A stretch of 64,000 nt of DNA, taken from contig NZ_BCRJ01000008.1 of NCBI RefSeq assembly GCF_001552535.1, positions 114,262 to 178,261 of the forward strand, written 5' to 3'. The stretch comes from Nocardioides jensenii JCM 1364 = NBRC 14755. GTDB lineage: Bacteria; Actinomycetota; Actinomycetes; Propionibacteriales; Nocardioidaceae. The position numbers and the translations under genes were made by a program. Positions 17,485 to 26,745 of the stretch are shown one piece after another (position 1 is the stretch's first letter; each line of letters starts with the position of its first letter). The notes below the pieces were generated by a model that saw only the letters and a list, made by a program, of their open reading frames with translations, was not told the origin of the DNA and did not search any database.

Positions 17485-18153
17485 ATGACCACATCCATTC
17501 GGGACGACAAGACAGGCCGCGACCTGACTTCGACCGACGGCGCGATCGCCCCGCCGCCAAAGCTGCGTCGAAAGCCCGGGATGGTCGCCGTTGCGATCGT
17601 CGCCATCTGCCTTGGTGCCGTGGTCGCGGGCTGGACATGGTCGGTGACGACCAACAGCCAGGAAGTCCTCGTTGCCCGGACCGACATCGAGCGCGGTTCG
17701 GTCATCGAGGAGAGCGATCTGACGACAGTTCGCCTCAGCTCCGACCCCGCCCTCACCCCCGTCTCAGCGGACAGGTTCGCGTCGGTGGTCGGCCAACGCG
17801 CGGCGTTCGATATCGCGAGCGGATCGGCCCTGACCCCTGAGTCCTTCACGGCCGCCTCCCTCCCGGCGACAGGCGAGTCCGTCGTTGGGGTTGCGCTCAC
17901 TCCGGCTCAGGCGCCCGGCTTGGCGTTGCACTCTGGCGATCACGTCAGGGTCGTTGTGACACCAGCCGCCGAAGGCGATGCTCCAGGCGGCACCCCGGAG
18001 TATAGCGACGCCGAGGTAGTCGCCGTGCACGTCAACGAAGACACGGGCGAGACCGTCGTCGACCTGCTGGTTCGCCATGAGGATGCAGCGGTACTGGCCG
18101 CTCGGATCGCTACCGGCCACGTTGCTTTGGTCCTGGACGCCAGGGATCGCTGA
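17485..18153 (+). CDS. cpaB: CpaB/RcpC-like SAF-domain pilus assembly protein
   Basis: 222 residues starting at ATG 17485-17487, with GCGAGGG upstream. One transmembrane segment (MVAVAIVAICLGAVVAGW, about residues 33-50) leads to a SAF domain (VLVARTDIERGSVIEESDLTTV). This is the usual arrangement of CpaB/RcpC, a periplasmic or cell-wall component of Tad pili. Its stop overlaps the start of the next gene (TGATG). The frame is open back to 17272, but that part is inside the previous gene. Confidence 0.75.
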   Translation: MTTSIRDDKTGRDLTSTDGAIAPPPKLRRKPGMVAVAIVAICLGAVVAGWTWSVTTNSQEVLVARTDIERGSVIEESDLTTVRLSSDPALTPVSADRFASVVGQRAAFDIASGSALTPESFTAASLPATGESVVGVALTPAQAPGLALHSGDHVRVVVTPAAEGDAPGGTPEYSDAEVVAVHVNEDTGETVVDLLVRHEDAAVLAARIATGHVALVLDARDR

Positions 18154-18920
18154 TGGCTGTCATCACCCTCACGTCCGCGTCCGGTTCGCCCGGGGTGACC
18201 ACCACTGCGGTGGCCTTCGCGTTCCTCTGGCCGCGTCCGGTGGTCCTGGTTGAGGCGGACCCGACAGGCGGTTCCGCCGTCCTGGCGGGCTACTTCCGAG
18301 GAACGCGCGAGTACGACGTGGGCATCATCGAGCTTGCGCTCTCGGCGCTGTCGCCATCTGATGCGCTGAGGGAGGCCATCCGACTGATTCCTGAAACGCA
18401 CGTCAGCCTGCTCGCTGGCACACGATCTCGCACCCAGGCCGCTGCGTTGCGTGATGTGTGGGCTCCGCTGGCGGAGACACTGGGCCAACTCGAGGAGAAC
18501 GGGCAGGACGTCGTCATCGACGCCGGCCGGCTGGGACTCTCGGGATCCCCGGCGGCGCTGATGGACGCAGCGGACCTGACTCTCTTGGTGACTCGCACCA
18601 ACCTCCCGGCGCTCTCGGCAGCGCGGACGTGGGCGGATGCCATTGCGCGACCACCAGGCGACCTGAGGCAATCAGGCATCCTCCTCATCGGCGAAGGCAA
18701 GCCCTACGGCGCGACCGAGGTCAGCTCAGTCGTCGGCCAGCCTGTGATTGCCAGCATCGCCGAAGACGCCGCGAGCGCCGCGGTCTTCCACCGCGGATCG
18801 CAGCAACCGAAGCACTTCGACACTGCCTCGTACGTGAGGAGCGTTCGAGCCAGCATCGAGGCGATCCATGGAGTGATCCAACGGCGCCGATCGGCACTCC
18901 TCGCGCAGGTGAAGTCATGA
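18153..18920 (+). CDS. tadZ: TadZ/CpaE-like MinD-family protein with degenerate Walker A
   Basis: 255 residues. The N-terminus has the MinD/ParA layout (ITLTSASGSPGVTTTAVAFA, then VVLVEADPTGGS and VVIDAGRLG), but the P-loop reads GSPGVTTT where active members have a Lys before the Thr pair. ATP binding may therefore be lost or altered. CpaE/TadZ proteins localise the pilus machine at the cell pole, and degenerate P-loops are known among them. Its position before the TadA ATPase fits. ATGA overlap with the next gene. Confidence 0.7.
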   Translation: MAVITLTSASGSPGVTTTAVAFAFLWPRPVVLVEADPTGGSAVLAGYFRGTREYDVGIIELALSALSPSDALREAIRLIPETHVSLLAGTRSRTQAAALRDVWAPLAETLGQLEENGQDVVIDAGRLGLSGSPAALMDAADLTLLVTRTNLPALSAARTWADAIARPPGDLRQSGILLIGEGKPYGATEVSSVVGQPVIASIAEDAASAAVFHRGSQQPKHFDTASYVRSVRASIEAIHGVIQRRRSALLAQVKS

Positions 18921-20386
18921 CTTCCGGGCGGTTCTCGGACGATCCACGAACTCTGCCGCTGTTCACCCAGCCGGCAACCGACGTCGCGACTGCAGCGCCG
19001 CGGCACATCGGGTCCGTGTCGCGGATGCCACTCGCGCCACCGCAGGCCGCCGAGGGCGTCGATTGGCAGATGGTCGCTGCACTGCGCGCGAAGGCCTCAG
19101 ACCAACTCAGTCAGGCCGTAGCGGCCGACCGCGGTCGACTCGACAAAACCGGCCAGCAGGAACTCGGGCGAGCAATCGTTCTCGAGCTCATCGACACAGC
19201 CATGGTCGACCGGGTGAACGAGGGCTCCGCGTCGATGTCCGCGGCTGACCAGTCCCGCTTGGCGCACGCGGTGTTCGACTCCCTCTTTCGCCTTGGTCGG
19301 CTCCAGCCGCTCGTTGACGACGACCGCATCGAGAACATCATCATCACCGGTCACGACCGTGTCTTGCTCGAACTGATTGACGGTTCGCTGCTCGAAGGTC
19401 CATCGGTCGCTGACTCCGATGACGACCTCATCGACTTCCTGGTGTTCCTCGCCTCACGCAGCGAGGTGAATGCACGCGGATTTTCAGAGGCGCAGCCTCG
19501 ACTCCACCTGCGGCTGGATGGTGGCTCCCGTCTCGCGGCCGCGGCCTGGGTCACGCCGCGCCCGTCCGTCGTCATCCGTCGCCACCGACTCATGGAGGTT
19601 CGGCTGGAGGATCTTGTCGATCGTCAGATGCTGACGCCGGTAGCCGCCTCTTTCCTGTCGGCTGCGGTGAAGGCGCGCCGGAGCATCGTCGTCTCGGGAT
19701 GTCAGGGAGCAGGAAAGACCACCCTCGTGCGCGCACTGTGCGCCGAGATCGACCCGCTTGAGGCGATCGGCACATTCGAGACCGAGTACGAGCTCCACCT
19801 CCACGAACTGCTCGATCGGCACCGGATCGTGCACCCCTGGGAGGCCAGGCCGGGCTCCGGCGAGCGTGGAGTCGACGGACGGCAGGCTGGCGAGTTCACC
19901 CTCGACGAGGCCCTCGTCGACTCCTTCCGGTTCAACCTCTCGCGCCAGATCGTCGGCGAGGTCCGAGGCAAGGAGATCTGGGCAATGATCAAGGCGATGG
20001 AGTCCGGCACCGGCTCCATTTCAACGACACACGCCTCGGATGCCGTCGCGGCCGTGCGCAAGCTCGTTACTTGCGCGATGGAGGCGGGACCGCACGTCAC
20101 TCAGGCCCTCGCCACCAGCAAACTCGCTGCGACCGTCGACCTAATTGTGCACCTCGACCTCCAGACGACGACTGGTCCTTCTGGGCCGACTCGTCGGCGG
20201 CGGGTGGCAGAGATCATCGCCCTCGATCCCGGCGAGAGGGAGACGGGCTACGCGACGACGCACGTCTTCTCGCCAGACTCCGACAGAGTCGCGACACCGA
20301 ATGTTCTCCCCGACGCCTACCGAGCGCTCACAGAGCACGGCTTCGACCTCTCTGGTTACTTGCTCCAGCAAGGACGCACGTCATGA
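18917..20386 (+). CDS. tadA: TadA/CpaF-family pilus secretion ATPase
   Basis: 489 residues from ATG 18917-18919. It contains the GspE/VirB11-type core: SGCQGAGKTT Walker A (about residue 260), the Asp-box segment EIDPLEAIGTFETEYE, and the Walker B/His-box region RFNLSRQIVGEVRGKEIW and SISTTHASDA. It powers assembly of Flp pilin through TadB/TadC. The proline-rich first 60 residues look flexible. ATGA overlaps join it to the genes on both sides, indicating translational coupling. Confidence 0.88.
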   Translation: MTSGRFSDDPRTLPLFTQPATDVATAAPRHIGSVSRMPLAPPQAAEGVDWQMVAALRAKASDQLSQAVAADRGRLDKTGQQELGRAIVLELIDTAMVDRVNEGSASMSAADQSRLAHAVFDSLFRLGRLQPLVDDDRIENIIITGHDRVLLELIDGSLLEGPSVADSDDDLIDFLVFLASRSEVNARGFSEAQPRLHLRLDGGSRLAAAAWVTPRPSVVIRRHRLMEVRLEDLVDRQMLTPVAASFLSAAVKARRSIVVSGCQGAGKTTLVRALCAEIDPLEAIGTFETEYELHLHELLDRHRIVHPWEARPGSGERGVDGRQAGEFTLDEALVDSFRFNLSRQIVGEVRGKEIWAMIKAMESGTGSISTTHASDAVAAVRKLVTCAMEAGPHVTQALATSKLAATVDLIVHLDLQTTTGPSGPTRRRRVAEIIALDPGERETGYATTHVFSPDSDRVATPNVLPDAYRALTEHGFDLSGYLLQQGRTS

Positions 20387-21240
20387 TCATCCTCGTCCCA
20401 GCCCTCGCAGGTGCCCTGATCGTGGGCGGAGTGATCGCACTCGTGGTCGGCCTGACGCCCTCGCCAGTTGTGGAGCGGCCACCACGCAAGCGTCACCTGA
20501 AGCCGCTGCCGCGGCAGACCCAAGGGCTCCTGGCAGCCGGGGCCATCACCGGTCTGATCGCTGTCATGGTGACGGGCTGGGCGATGGCGCTCGTACTCGT
20601 TCCCATCGCGTTCGTCGGCCTTCCCGCCCTACTGTCATCCGGCCCGGCACAGACACGGATCGTGCGACTCGAAGCGATGGAGGAATGGACACGGTCGCTG
20701 TCGGGTGTCCTAACGGTAGGCGTCGGACTTGAGCAGGCGCTGGTGGCGACGATGCGATCCACTCCTGCTGCGATCGCGCCCGAAGTGACACGGCTCGTCG
20801 CGCGGCTCCGGGCGCGCTGGGCAACCGAAGAGGCTCTGCGCGCATTCGCCGACGAACTGGACGACTCCACCGGAGACCTCGTGGCCGCCAACCTGATTCT
20901 CGGCGCTCGACGGCGCGGGGCCGGCCTGGCGAGCGTGCTCGATGGCCTCGCGGAGTCAGTGGCGGCAGACGTCCGTGCTCGACGGCAGGTCGAGGCAGAT
21001 CGGGCCAAGCCCCGGGCAACAGCACGGTGGGTGACGATCATCAGCGCCAGCGTCCTCGTCGTACTCGCCGTATCCGGAACGTACGTTGAGCCGTACCGAA
21101 GTCCGTTGGGCCAGGTGATTCTCGTCGGCCTCCTTGCGGCGTACGTCGGCACGCTTGTCTGGATGAAGCGGATGGCCATCGGCCGGGAGTTGCCACGGTT
21201 CCTCGGAGCTCGGGTCGCTCGGACGGGTGAGGCGACATGA
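20383..21240 (+). CDS. tadB: TadB-like pilus inner-membrane platform protein
   Basis: 285 residues. The N-terminal hydrophobic pair (about 1-25 and 48-82) is followed by a cytoplasmic GspF/TadB-type helical domain (MEEWTRSLSGVLTVGVGLEQALVATMRSTP, then GDLVAANLILGARRRGAGLASVLDGLAE). The C-terminal hydrophobic segments sit near residues 215-230 and 245-262. This is the TadB order. It lies between tadA and tadC with ATGA overlaps. Confidence 0.82.
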   Translation: MIILVPALAGALIVGGVIALVVGLTPSPVVERPPRKRHLKPLPRQTQGLLAAGAITGLIAVMVTGWAMALVLVPIAFVGLPALLSSGPAQTRIVRLEAMEEWTRSLSGVLTVGVGLEQALVATMRSTPAAIAPEVTRLVARLRARWATEEALRAFADELDDSTGDLVAANLILGARRRGAGLASVLDGLAESVAADVRARRQVEADRAKPRATARWVTIISASVLVVLAVSGTYVEPYRSPLGQVILVGLLAAYVGTLVWMKRMAIGRELPRFLGARVARTGEAT

Positions 21241-22142
21241 CGCCCGGTCTCGTGACAGCCCTCGCCAGCGGAGCTCTCATCTCGTTCGGGATGGCCCTGC
21301 TCGTCATTCGCGTCCTGCCGACCGAGCCGGACCTTGCTGACGCACTCAGTCGACTCGCTGCGGGCAACCCTCGCCGGACCCTCGGGCCATCGGACGTCGC
21401 ACCGAAGGGCAAGGAACGGATCGGGCTCTGGGCCATCAAGTCGCTCCCTGCCGGCCTCTGGGTGCGCACGCCAACTCGCGAGCTTGCGGTGCTCCGCATC
21501 TCGGTGGCGCAGTTCTACGGAGACAAGATCGTCTTCGCGTTCCTCGGCCTGCTGATTCCGCCCCTGCTGTCCCTGTTCTTCAACCTTCTCGGATTGGGGC
21601 TCCCGATCACCCTGTCTGGCGCAGCGTCAGTCGGCCTCGCCGCAGTGATGTTCTTCGTGCCCAACTACAACGTGATCGACGACGCCAAGAAGGCTCGACT
21701 CGAGTTCGCGCGTGCCTTGGGCGCCTACATCGATCTCGTGGCTCTGGAGCGCAACAACGGTTCGGGCGTCCGGCAGGCGATGGAGGCCGCGGCACTTGTC
21801 GGCGACTCGTGGGTGTTCACCCGACTGTCGGAGGAACTGACGCGATCCCGGTGGTCGGGTCAGCCCCCGTGGGACGCGCTCCACACTCTTGCGGACGAAC
21901 TCGGCCTCCCGGAACTCGACGATTTCGCAGACATCATGCGGCTCTCCGGCGAGGAAGGCGCCAGCGTGTACAGCCACTTGCGTGCCCGGTCAGCCGCCAT
22001 GCGCACGGCAATGCTCAACGACGAAGTCGCCGAGGCCAACGCCGTCGGTGAGCGGATGACCATCCCCGGGTCCCTGCTCGGAGTCGTATTCATGGCGCTG
22101 CTCGTCGCACCGTCCCTGCTCCGGATGTTCAGCAACACCTAA
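21237..22142 (+). CDS. tadC: TadC-like pilus inner-membrane platform protein
   Basis: 301 residues. An N-terminal membrane segment, two central hydrophobic segments (about 102-142), a GspF-like domain (ARALGAYIDLVALERNNGSGVRQAMEAAA, then GEEGASVYSHLRARSAAMR) and a C-terminal membrane segment (PGSLLGVVFMALLVAPSLL). This matches TadC, the partner of TadB. It follows tadB with an ATGA overlap and precedes the pilin gene by 44 bases. Confidence 0.82.
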   Translation: MTPGLVTALASGALISFGMALLVIRVLPTEPDLADALSRLAAGNPRRTLGPSDVAPKGKERIGLWAIKSLPAGLWVRTPTRELAVLRISVAQFYGDKIVFAFLGLLIPPLLSLFFNLLGLGLPITLSGAASVGLAAVMFFVPNYNVIDDAKKARLEFARALGAYIDLVALERNNGSGVRQAMEAAALVGDSWVFTRLSEELTRSRWSGQPPWDALHTLADELGLPELDDFADIMRLSGEEGASVYSHLRARSAAMRTAMLNDEVAEANAVGERMTIPGSLLGVVFMALLVAPSLLRMFSNT

Positions 22143-22186
22143 TAGCCAGCCCGACGGGAAAGGACCGCGGACAGGAAGGAAACGAG

Positions 22187-22375
22187 ATGAACCGACTGAT
22201 CGGACTCCTACTCGGAGTCGCCTTCGGGCTCGACGCACGGATGCGTGCGCGAACCGAGCGCGGCTCAGTGACCACGGAGCACGTGCTTTGGGCTGTCGCC
22301 GTGATCGCCATCGTCGGCGTGGTGGTGGCAGCGGTGAAGGCCTATGTCACAGCGCAGGCCGGCAACATCAAGTAG
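22187..22375 (+). CDS. flp: Flp-type pilin
   Basis: 62 residues. The short charged leader ends in RGSVTTEHVLWAVAVIAIVG, the Gly-x(4)-Glu arrangement processed by a prepilin peptidase, followed by one hydrophobic helix and a very short tail. This is the Flp pilin type. AGGAAGGAA lies upstream of ATG 22187-22189. Its place between tadC and the TadE-like genes supports the call. I see no prepilin peptidase gene in the window, so a chromosomal one may serve. Confidence 0.78.
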   Translation: MNRLIGLLLGVAFGLDARMRARTERGSVTTEHVLWAVAVIAIVGVVVAAVKAYVTAQAGNIK

Positions 22376-22751
22376 GCGAAGGGACGAGCACGGGTCGGTG
22401 TCGATCCAGCTCGTGATCCTGCTGCCTGCGTTGTTCGCGGTGATGTTCCTAGGGATGCAGGCCGCGTTGTTCTACCACGCCCGAACGGTGGCGATTGCCG
22501 CCGCGCAGGAGGGGGCTCGTGCGGCTAGTGCAGAGACTGGAACGCGGTCTGATGGCGTCGCTGCCGCCGACGCGTTCGTCTCCGATGCGGGCGGCGACGA
22601 CGTGCTGTCGGCCGTCAGCGTGACGGCTGATCGGACGGCCACGACAGTCACCGTGACAGTGACTGGCCACAGTCTGAGCGTCATCCCGGGATGGACGCCA
22701 CGGATCGAGCAGTCGGCTTCGCTTCCCACGGAGAGGATCACGGAGCCGTGA
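22344..22751 (+). CDS. tadE: TadE-like minor pilin (1)
   Basis: 135 residues. A basic leader, then HGSVSIQLVILLPALFAVMFLGMQAALFYHARTVAIAAAQEGAR, the TadE pattern of one long hydrophobic helix followed by repeats of Ala and Gly. The ATG lies 32 bases inside the pilin gene, in another frame. A later GTG (about 22396) is an alternative start. It overlaps the next gene by GTGA. It is a pseudopilin of the Flp fibre or its assembly site. Confidence 0.72.
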   Translation: MSQRRPATSSRRRDEHGSVSIQLVILLPALFAVMFLGMQAALFYHARTVAIAAAQEGARAASAETGTRSDGVAAADAFVSDAGGDDVLSAVSVTADRTATTVTVTVTGHSLSVIPGWTPRIEQSASLPTERITEP

Positions 22752-23173
22752 ATCAGCGAGACGAGCGAGGGTCCGCCGCCATCGAGGCGGTGATCGGCGT
22801 GCCTGCCTTCGCTCTGTTCGTCGGGCTGATCATCTTCGGCGGACGCACTGCCATGACTCACGGAGCGGTTGAGTCCGCCGCGGCTGACGGCGCGCGAACT
22901 GCATCGATCGCACGAACGAGTCAGGAGGCCCGCTCCGCCGCCGAGGAGGCAGCGCGAGCCAGCTTGGCGAACCAAGGCATCGACTGCATCACCGTTCAGG
23001 TCTCGATCGACTCGTCCGACTTCGCGAAGCCCGTCGGAACATCAGGGTCCGTCGAGGTCACCGTCTCGTGCCAACTCAACCTCGCAGATCTCGCGGTGCC
23101 CGGCGTCCCTGGATCGCGCAGCGTGACGGCGACAGTCACCTCGCCGCTTGACTCGTTCCGGGAGCGGTCGTGA
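22748..23173 (+). CDS. TadE-like minor pilin (2)
   Basis: 141 residues from GTG 22748-22750, which overlaps the previous stop. The leader NQRDERGSAAIEAVIGVPAFALFVGLIIFGGRTAM has the Gly-x(4)-Glu of prepilin-like proteins and one hydrophobic helix, followed by the TadE-type Ala-rich helix (AAADGARTASIARTSQEARSAAEEAAR) and a beta-rich end. GTGA overlap with the next gene. Confidence 0.72.
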   Translation: MNQRDERGSAAIEAVIGVPAFALFVGLIIFGGRTAMTHGAVESAAADGARTASIARTSQEARSAAEEAARASLANQGIDCITVQVSIDSSDFAKPVGTSGSVEVTVSCQLNLADLAVPGVPGSRSVTATVTSPLDSFRERS

Positions 23174-23595
23174 CCCGCCGCGTCCGTGACGAGCGAGGCT
23201 CGATCAGCGTCTGGCTGGTCACCGCAAGCTTCGTGATGATCATGCTCGTCGGTCTTGCCGTCGACCTCGGCGGTCAAGTGCATGCCCAGCAGCGAGCTCA
23301 CGACATCGCCGCCCAGGCCGCACGGGCCGGAGGGCAACGGATTCAGGCTCCGGCCGCAATCGAGGGCCGCTCGGTCGACGTCGATCTGGCGGCTGCGCGG
23401 ACGGCCGCCAAGGAGTACCTCGCGGCCGCTGATGTCGAGGGAACCGTCGAGATCACCGGCGGCGACACGGTCACGGTGACCGTGACTGACCACTACGACC
23501 CCCAGTTCCTCGGAGCCATCGGCATCTCGGACTTGACCGTCACCGGCGAGGCATCCGCACGGGTTGTAAGAACCATTGGAGGCACGGAGCAATGA
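23170..23595 (+). CDS. TadE/TadG-like pilus protein (3)
   Basis: 141 residues from GTG 23170-23172. Leader RDERGSISVWLVTASFVMIMLVGLAVDLGG, the TadG-like start in which the helix ends in VDLGG, then AQQRAHDIAAQAARAGGQR and a beta domain. It is much shorter than classical TadG, which carries a von Willebrand domain, so it is a minimal actinobacterial version. GTGA and ATGA overlaps on either side. Confidence 0.7.
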   Translation: MTRRVRDERGSISVWLVTASFVMIMLVGLAVDLGGQVHAQQRAHDIAAQAARAGGQRIQAPAAIEGRSVDVDLAAARTAAKEYLAAADVEGTVEITGGDTVTVTVTDHYDPQFLGAIGISDLTVTGEASARVVRTIGGTEQ

Positions 23596-26500
23596 CGACA
23601 ATCGGTCAACGGATACGCGGGCTGTTCGCCTGTATTGCCCTGCTCGGGCTGGTGGTGGCGTTCCCGGCGGTCCTCATCACCATCGGCTTCGCCCCGTGGG
23701 ATGCGGATCTCGGCGAACTCCGGCGAATGCTCACCCGACCAGATGACGGAAGCCTCGCGTTCGCGGCTTTCGCAGCCGTGGGCTGGGGCGCCTGGGCAGT
23801 CATGACGGGATCCGTGCTTCTGGCAGCAGTCTCGGAGGTCCGCCGCGTCCCCGCGCCCGCGCTGCCCGGACTCGGAGTGCCCCAACAGTTCGCAGCCCAG
23901 TTAGTCGGCGCTGCTGCCCTGCTCTTCATGGCGGCTCCGACCATCGCCGCCGCTCTGCCGAGTCCGCCTGCGCACGCCGCCGCCGCTGTTGCGCCCGTGT
24001 CGCCTACGCCGATGGGCGCCGAGGCGGTCTCGGCGGAGCCAGTTCCGCAGGTGTCTGTCGAACCCAAGTCGACGGCCGAGAAGCGACAGACACGCGAGTA
24101 CACGGTCGCCCGAGGCGACAGTCTGTGGAGGATCGCCGAGCGGTTGTTCGGGGATGGCGCCCGCTTCACCGAACTCGTCGATCTCAATAGGGAAGTCCTT
24201 GATGGCCGCCCGGACTTCATCACGCCCGGAACCGTGCTTCGCGTGCCCATCGTCGAGTCGAGGGATTCCGAGATCGTCGTGGTTCAGCCAGGCGACACCT
24301 TGTCGGAGATCGCTGAGCAGGAGCTCAGCGACGGCACCCGGTATCCGGAGATCTTCGAGGCATCACGCGCGACCGATCAGCCCGACGGCGCCCACCTGGA
24401 GGATCCTGACGTGATTCGCCCCGGTTGGAAGCTGACGATTCCGCGAGCGGACGACCCGGCTAAACCTGATGGCCATAGGACCCCGGACGCGCCGCCGCCA
24501 ACCACCGAGCCCCCACTTGCTGAGCAGCCCGAGGTTGAAATCCCGACACCTCAAGCTGAGCCGAGTCAGCCCGCGGCCGAGCCGCCCACACCCGTGCCCA
24601 ATGGGGACGACCTGCCAGCCGAAGGCGCGCCCGCCTGGCTACTGCCGGGAGTTGCCGGTGGCGGACTCCTCGCTGGCGCCGTTCTCCTAGCGGTGCGCGC
24701 ACATCGCCGCACTCAACTCCGCTACCGCCGGCCGGGGCAGACGCTGGCCCCCAATCCCCCCGAGTTGATCAAGATCGACAAGACAGCGACCGCACACGGC
24801 GACCGGTCGGCCGACGACATCGAAGGGCTCGACTCCGCCCTCAACAACATCGCTGCTCAGGCGCGGGACAGGGACACGCCACTCCCGGCGCTGACATCCG
24901 TCTCCCTATCTCGGGGAGTCGCGACATTCCACTTCGCCGAACACGTGGAGCTCGCAGCTCCGTGGAAGGGCGAGCAGCAGCGCTGGCAGGTCGAACTCGG
25001 CACAGTCGGCGTGGACGACGACGTTCTGCCGCCGTACCCCATGCTCGTGAGCGTCGGTCGTGACGACCACGGAGCGTTGTGGTTGGTGAACCTCGAACCG
25101 CTGGGCTCCATCGCACTATCTGGCGACGGCGATCAGGCCCTGGCGTTCGCGCGGCATGCTGCCGCCGAGCTGGCCCTGAACCCATGGTCGGTACTTGTGC
25201 AGACCGAAACGTTCGGTATCGGCGAGGAACTGGGCGACCTGGACACGTTGCGACTCCGCACTCACGAGGCGGACGACGAGGCCGTCCACTCCGTGACGGC
25301 CGAGATCCAAGCTGCGAGCCGACGGCAGGGCGACGAACCCGATCCGTGGCTGGTGGTCATCGCAACCGACATCGACCTTGCCGGTGTCATTGACGAAGCC
25401 CGAGCGCGGTCGGCAGGGCGATTCGGGGTTGCAGTCGTCACCGTGGCCGCAACGCCGTCGGAGAGTGCGACCGTCTTCGAGTTCACTGCCGCTGGCCGCC
25501 TCGTGACGCCATCCATCGGGCTCGACGTTGTCGCTGCTGGGCTGACAGCCGAGGAAGCAACGCTCTGCGCCGCCATTGTCGACGTCACGAGAGTGACGCC
25601 GACCACCGACATCCCAAACTTCGCACACGCCGCAGATGGCTGGCGGTCGGTTGCCGATCAGGCCGGAGCGCTGCGCACCGAGTACACGCGTCCGCGTCTG
25701 GTCGGCGCGACCGACTCCACGTCACTGTTGCCGGAGCGTACCGATGCGTACGTGGAGGTAGCGGCGGCGACAGAGGAGGACATCAACGAGCTTGCGCCCC
25801 GGGCTGCCGACGAAGTTGCTGAGGCTCTCGCGGACCTCGACCCACTGTTGGACGAGGACGTCGCGGCATGGTTCGACGAAGACTCTCGGCTTCCGCGGCT
25901 CACGCTCCTCGGCCCGGTTCGGGTCACGGCCCACGGCAAGGTGGTCGAGCAGATCGTCAAGCGCCGGCCGTACTACTCAGAACTGCTCGCCTTCGTGGCG
26001 CTCCACCCCGAGGGCGCGATGTCGCGAGCGATCGCCGAGGCATTCCACATCGGTCAGCCGCGCGCCCGAACAGACATCGGCTACGTGCGGGAGTGGCTCG
26101 GAAAGGATCCCCGCACCGGCGAGTGGCACATCCCCAAACAGGGCGACCGCCCGGACGCGGAATGGCACGGGTACCAGGTCGAGGACCTCCTCGTGGACGT
26201 CGACCTCTTCCGTCGCCTCCGCGCGCGTGGCCAAGCGCGGGGTCACGATGGCATCGCTGACCTCGTCCAGGCGCTGCAACTCGTGGGCGGCAAACCGTTC
26301 GATCAGCTGCGCGACCAGGGGTGGAACTGGCTTCTCGACGCGGAGCGCCTACAGGACCTCATTCCGTGCGCCATCGTGGACACGGCTCACATCGTTGTCC
26401 TCGACGCCCTCCAGCGAGGTGACCTCGACCTAGCCCGTCAGTCCGCCGAGAAGGCGTGCACGGCCGCGCCGTACGACGAAGTCAGTCGGCTGGACCTTGC

Positions 26501-26687
26501 CAAGGTCCTGGAAACTCAGGGCCACGCCGACGCCGCCGAACAGATGCTCAGCGAGGACGTCTTCGACCGTCGGGACGACCATGAGCCGCCGGTCGATTTG
26601 CCGGTGCGCACCAAGGAGATCGTGAAGAACAACGGATGGGGTCAACAACGTGCGCCGAGAGCACCCCGCCGCCCTTCAGCCTCCTGA
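23592..26687 (+). CDS. Membrane protein with LysM pair and C-terminal winged-helix/BTAD region
   Basis: 1031 residues. Hydrophobic segments at about 12-33, 57-80 and 102-122; two LysM domains (about 169-219 and 229-284); a Pro-rich linker; another membrane segment (about 350-370). The large cytoplasmic part ends in a winged-helix-like domain (PRLTLLGPVRVTAHGK, about 765 on) and a BTAD-type helical repeat region (about 870-1005) as in SARP-like regulators. It is the last gene of the Tad operon, coupled to the TadG-like gene by ATGA. It could link cell-wall binding to control or positioning of the pilus; that is inference. Confidence 0.75.
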   Translation: MTTIGQRIRGLFACIALLGLVVAFPAVLITIGFAPWDADLGELRRMLTRPDDGSLAFAAFAAVGWGAWAVMTGSVLLAAVSEVRRVPAPALPGLGVPQQFAAQLVGAAALLFMAAPTIAAALPSPPAHAAAAVAPVSPTPMGAEAVSAEPVPQVSVEPKSTAEKRQTREYTVARGDSLWRIAERLFGDGARFTELVDLNREVLDGRPDFITPGTVLRVPIVESRDSEIVVVQPGDTLSEIAEQELSDGTRYPEIFEASRATDQPDGAHLEDPDVIRPGWKLTIPRADDPAKPDGHRTPDAPPPTTEPPLAEQPEVEIPTPQAEPSQPAAEPPTPVPNGDDLPAEGAPAWLLPGVAGGGLLAGAVLLAVRAHRRTQLRYRRPGQTLAPNPPELIKIDKTATAHGDRSADDIEGLDSALNNIAAQARDRDTPLPALTSVSLSRGVATFHFAEHVELAAPWKGEQQRWQVELGTVGVDDDVLPPYPMLVSVGRDDHGALWLVNLEPLGSIALSGDGDQALAFARHAAAELALNPWSVLVQTETFGIGEELGDLDTLRLRTHEADDEAVHSVTAEIQAASRRQGDEPDPWLVVIATDIDLAGVIDEARARSAGRFGVAVVTVAATPSESATVFEFTAAGRLVTPSIGLDVVAAGLTAEEATLCAAIVDVTRVTPTTDIPNFAHAADGWRSVADQAGALRTEYTRPRLVGATDSTSLLPERTDAYVEVAAATEEDINELAPRAADEVAEALADLDPLLDEDVAAWFDEDSRLPRLTLLGPVRVTAHGKVVEQIVKRRPYYSELLAFVALHPEGAMSRAIAEAFHIGQPRARTDIGYVREWLGKDPRTGEWHIPKQGDRPDAEWHGYQVEDLLVDVDLFRRLRARGQARGHDGIADLVQALQLVGGKPFDQLRDQGWNWLLDAERLQDLIPCAIVDTAHIVVLDALQRGDLDLARQSAEKACTAAPYDEVSRLDLAKVLETQGHADAAEQMLSEDVFDRRDDHEPPVDLPVRTKEIVKNNGWGQQRAPRAPRRPSAS

Positions 26688-26745
26688 AGGCCACCAGATC
26701 TGTCGGCTCCGGCGGCTATCGTGTGACTCCTGACCAAGGAGATCG

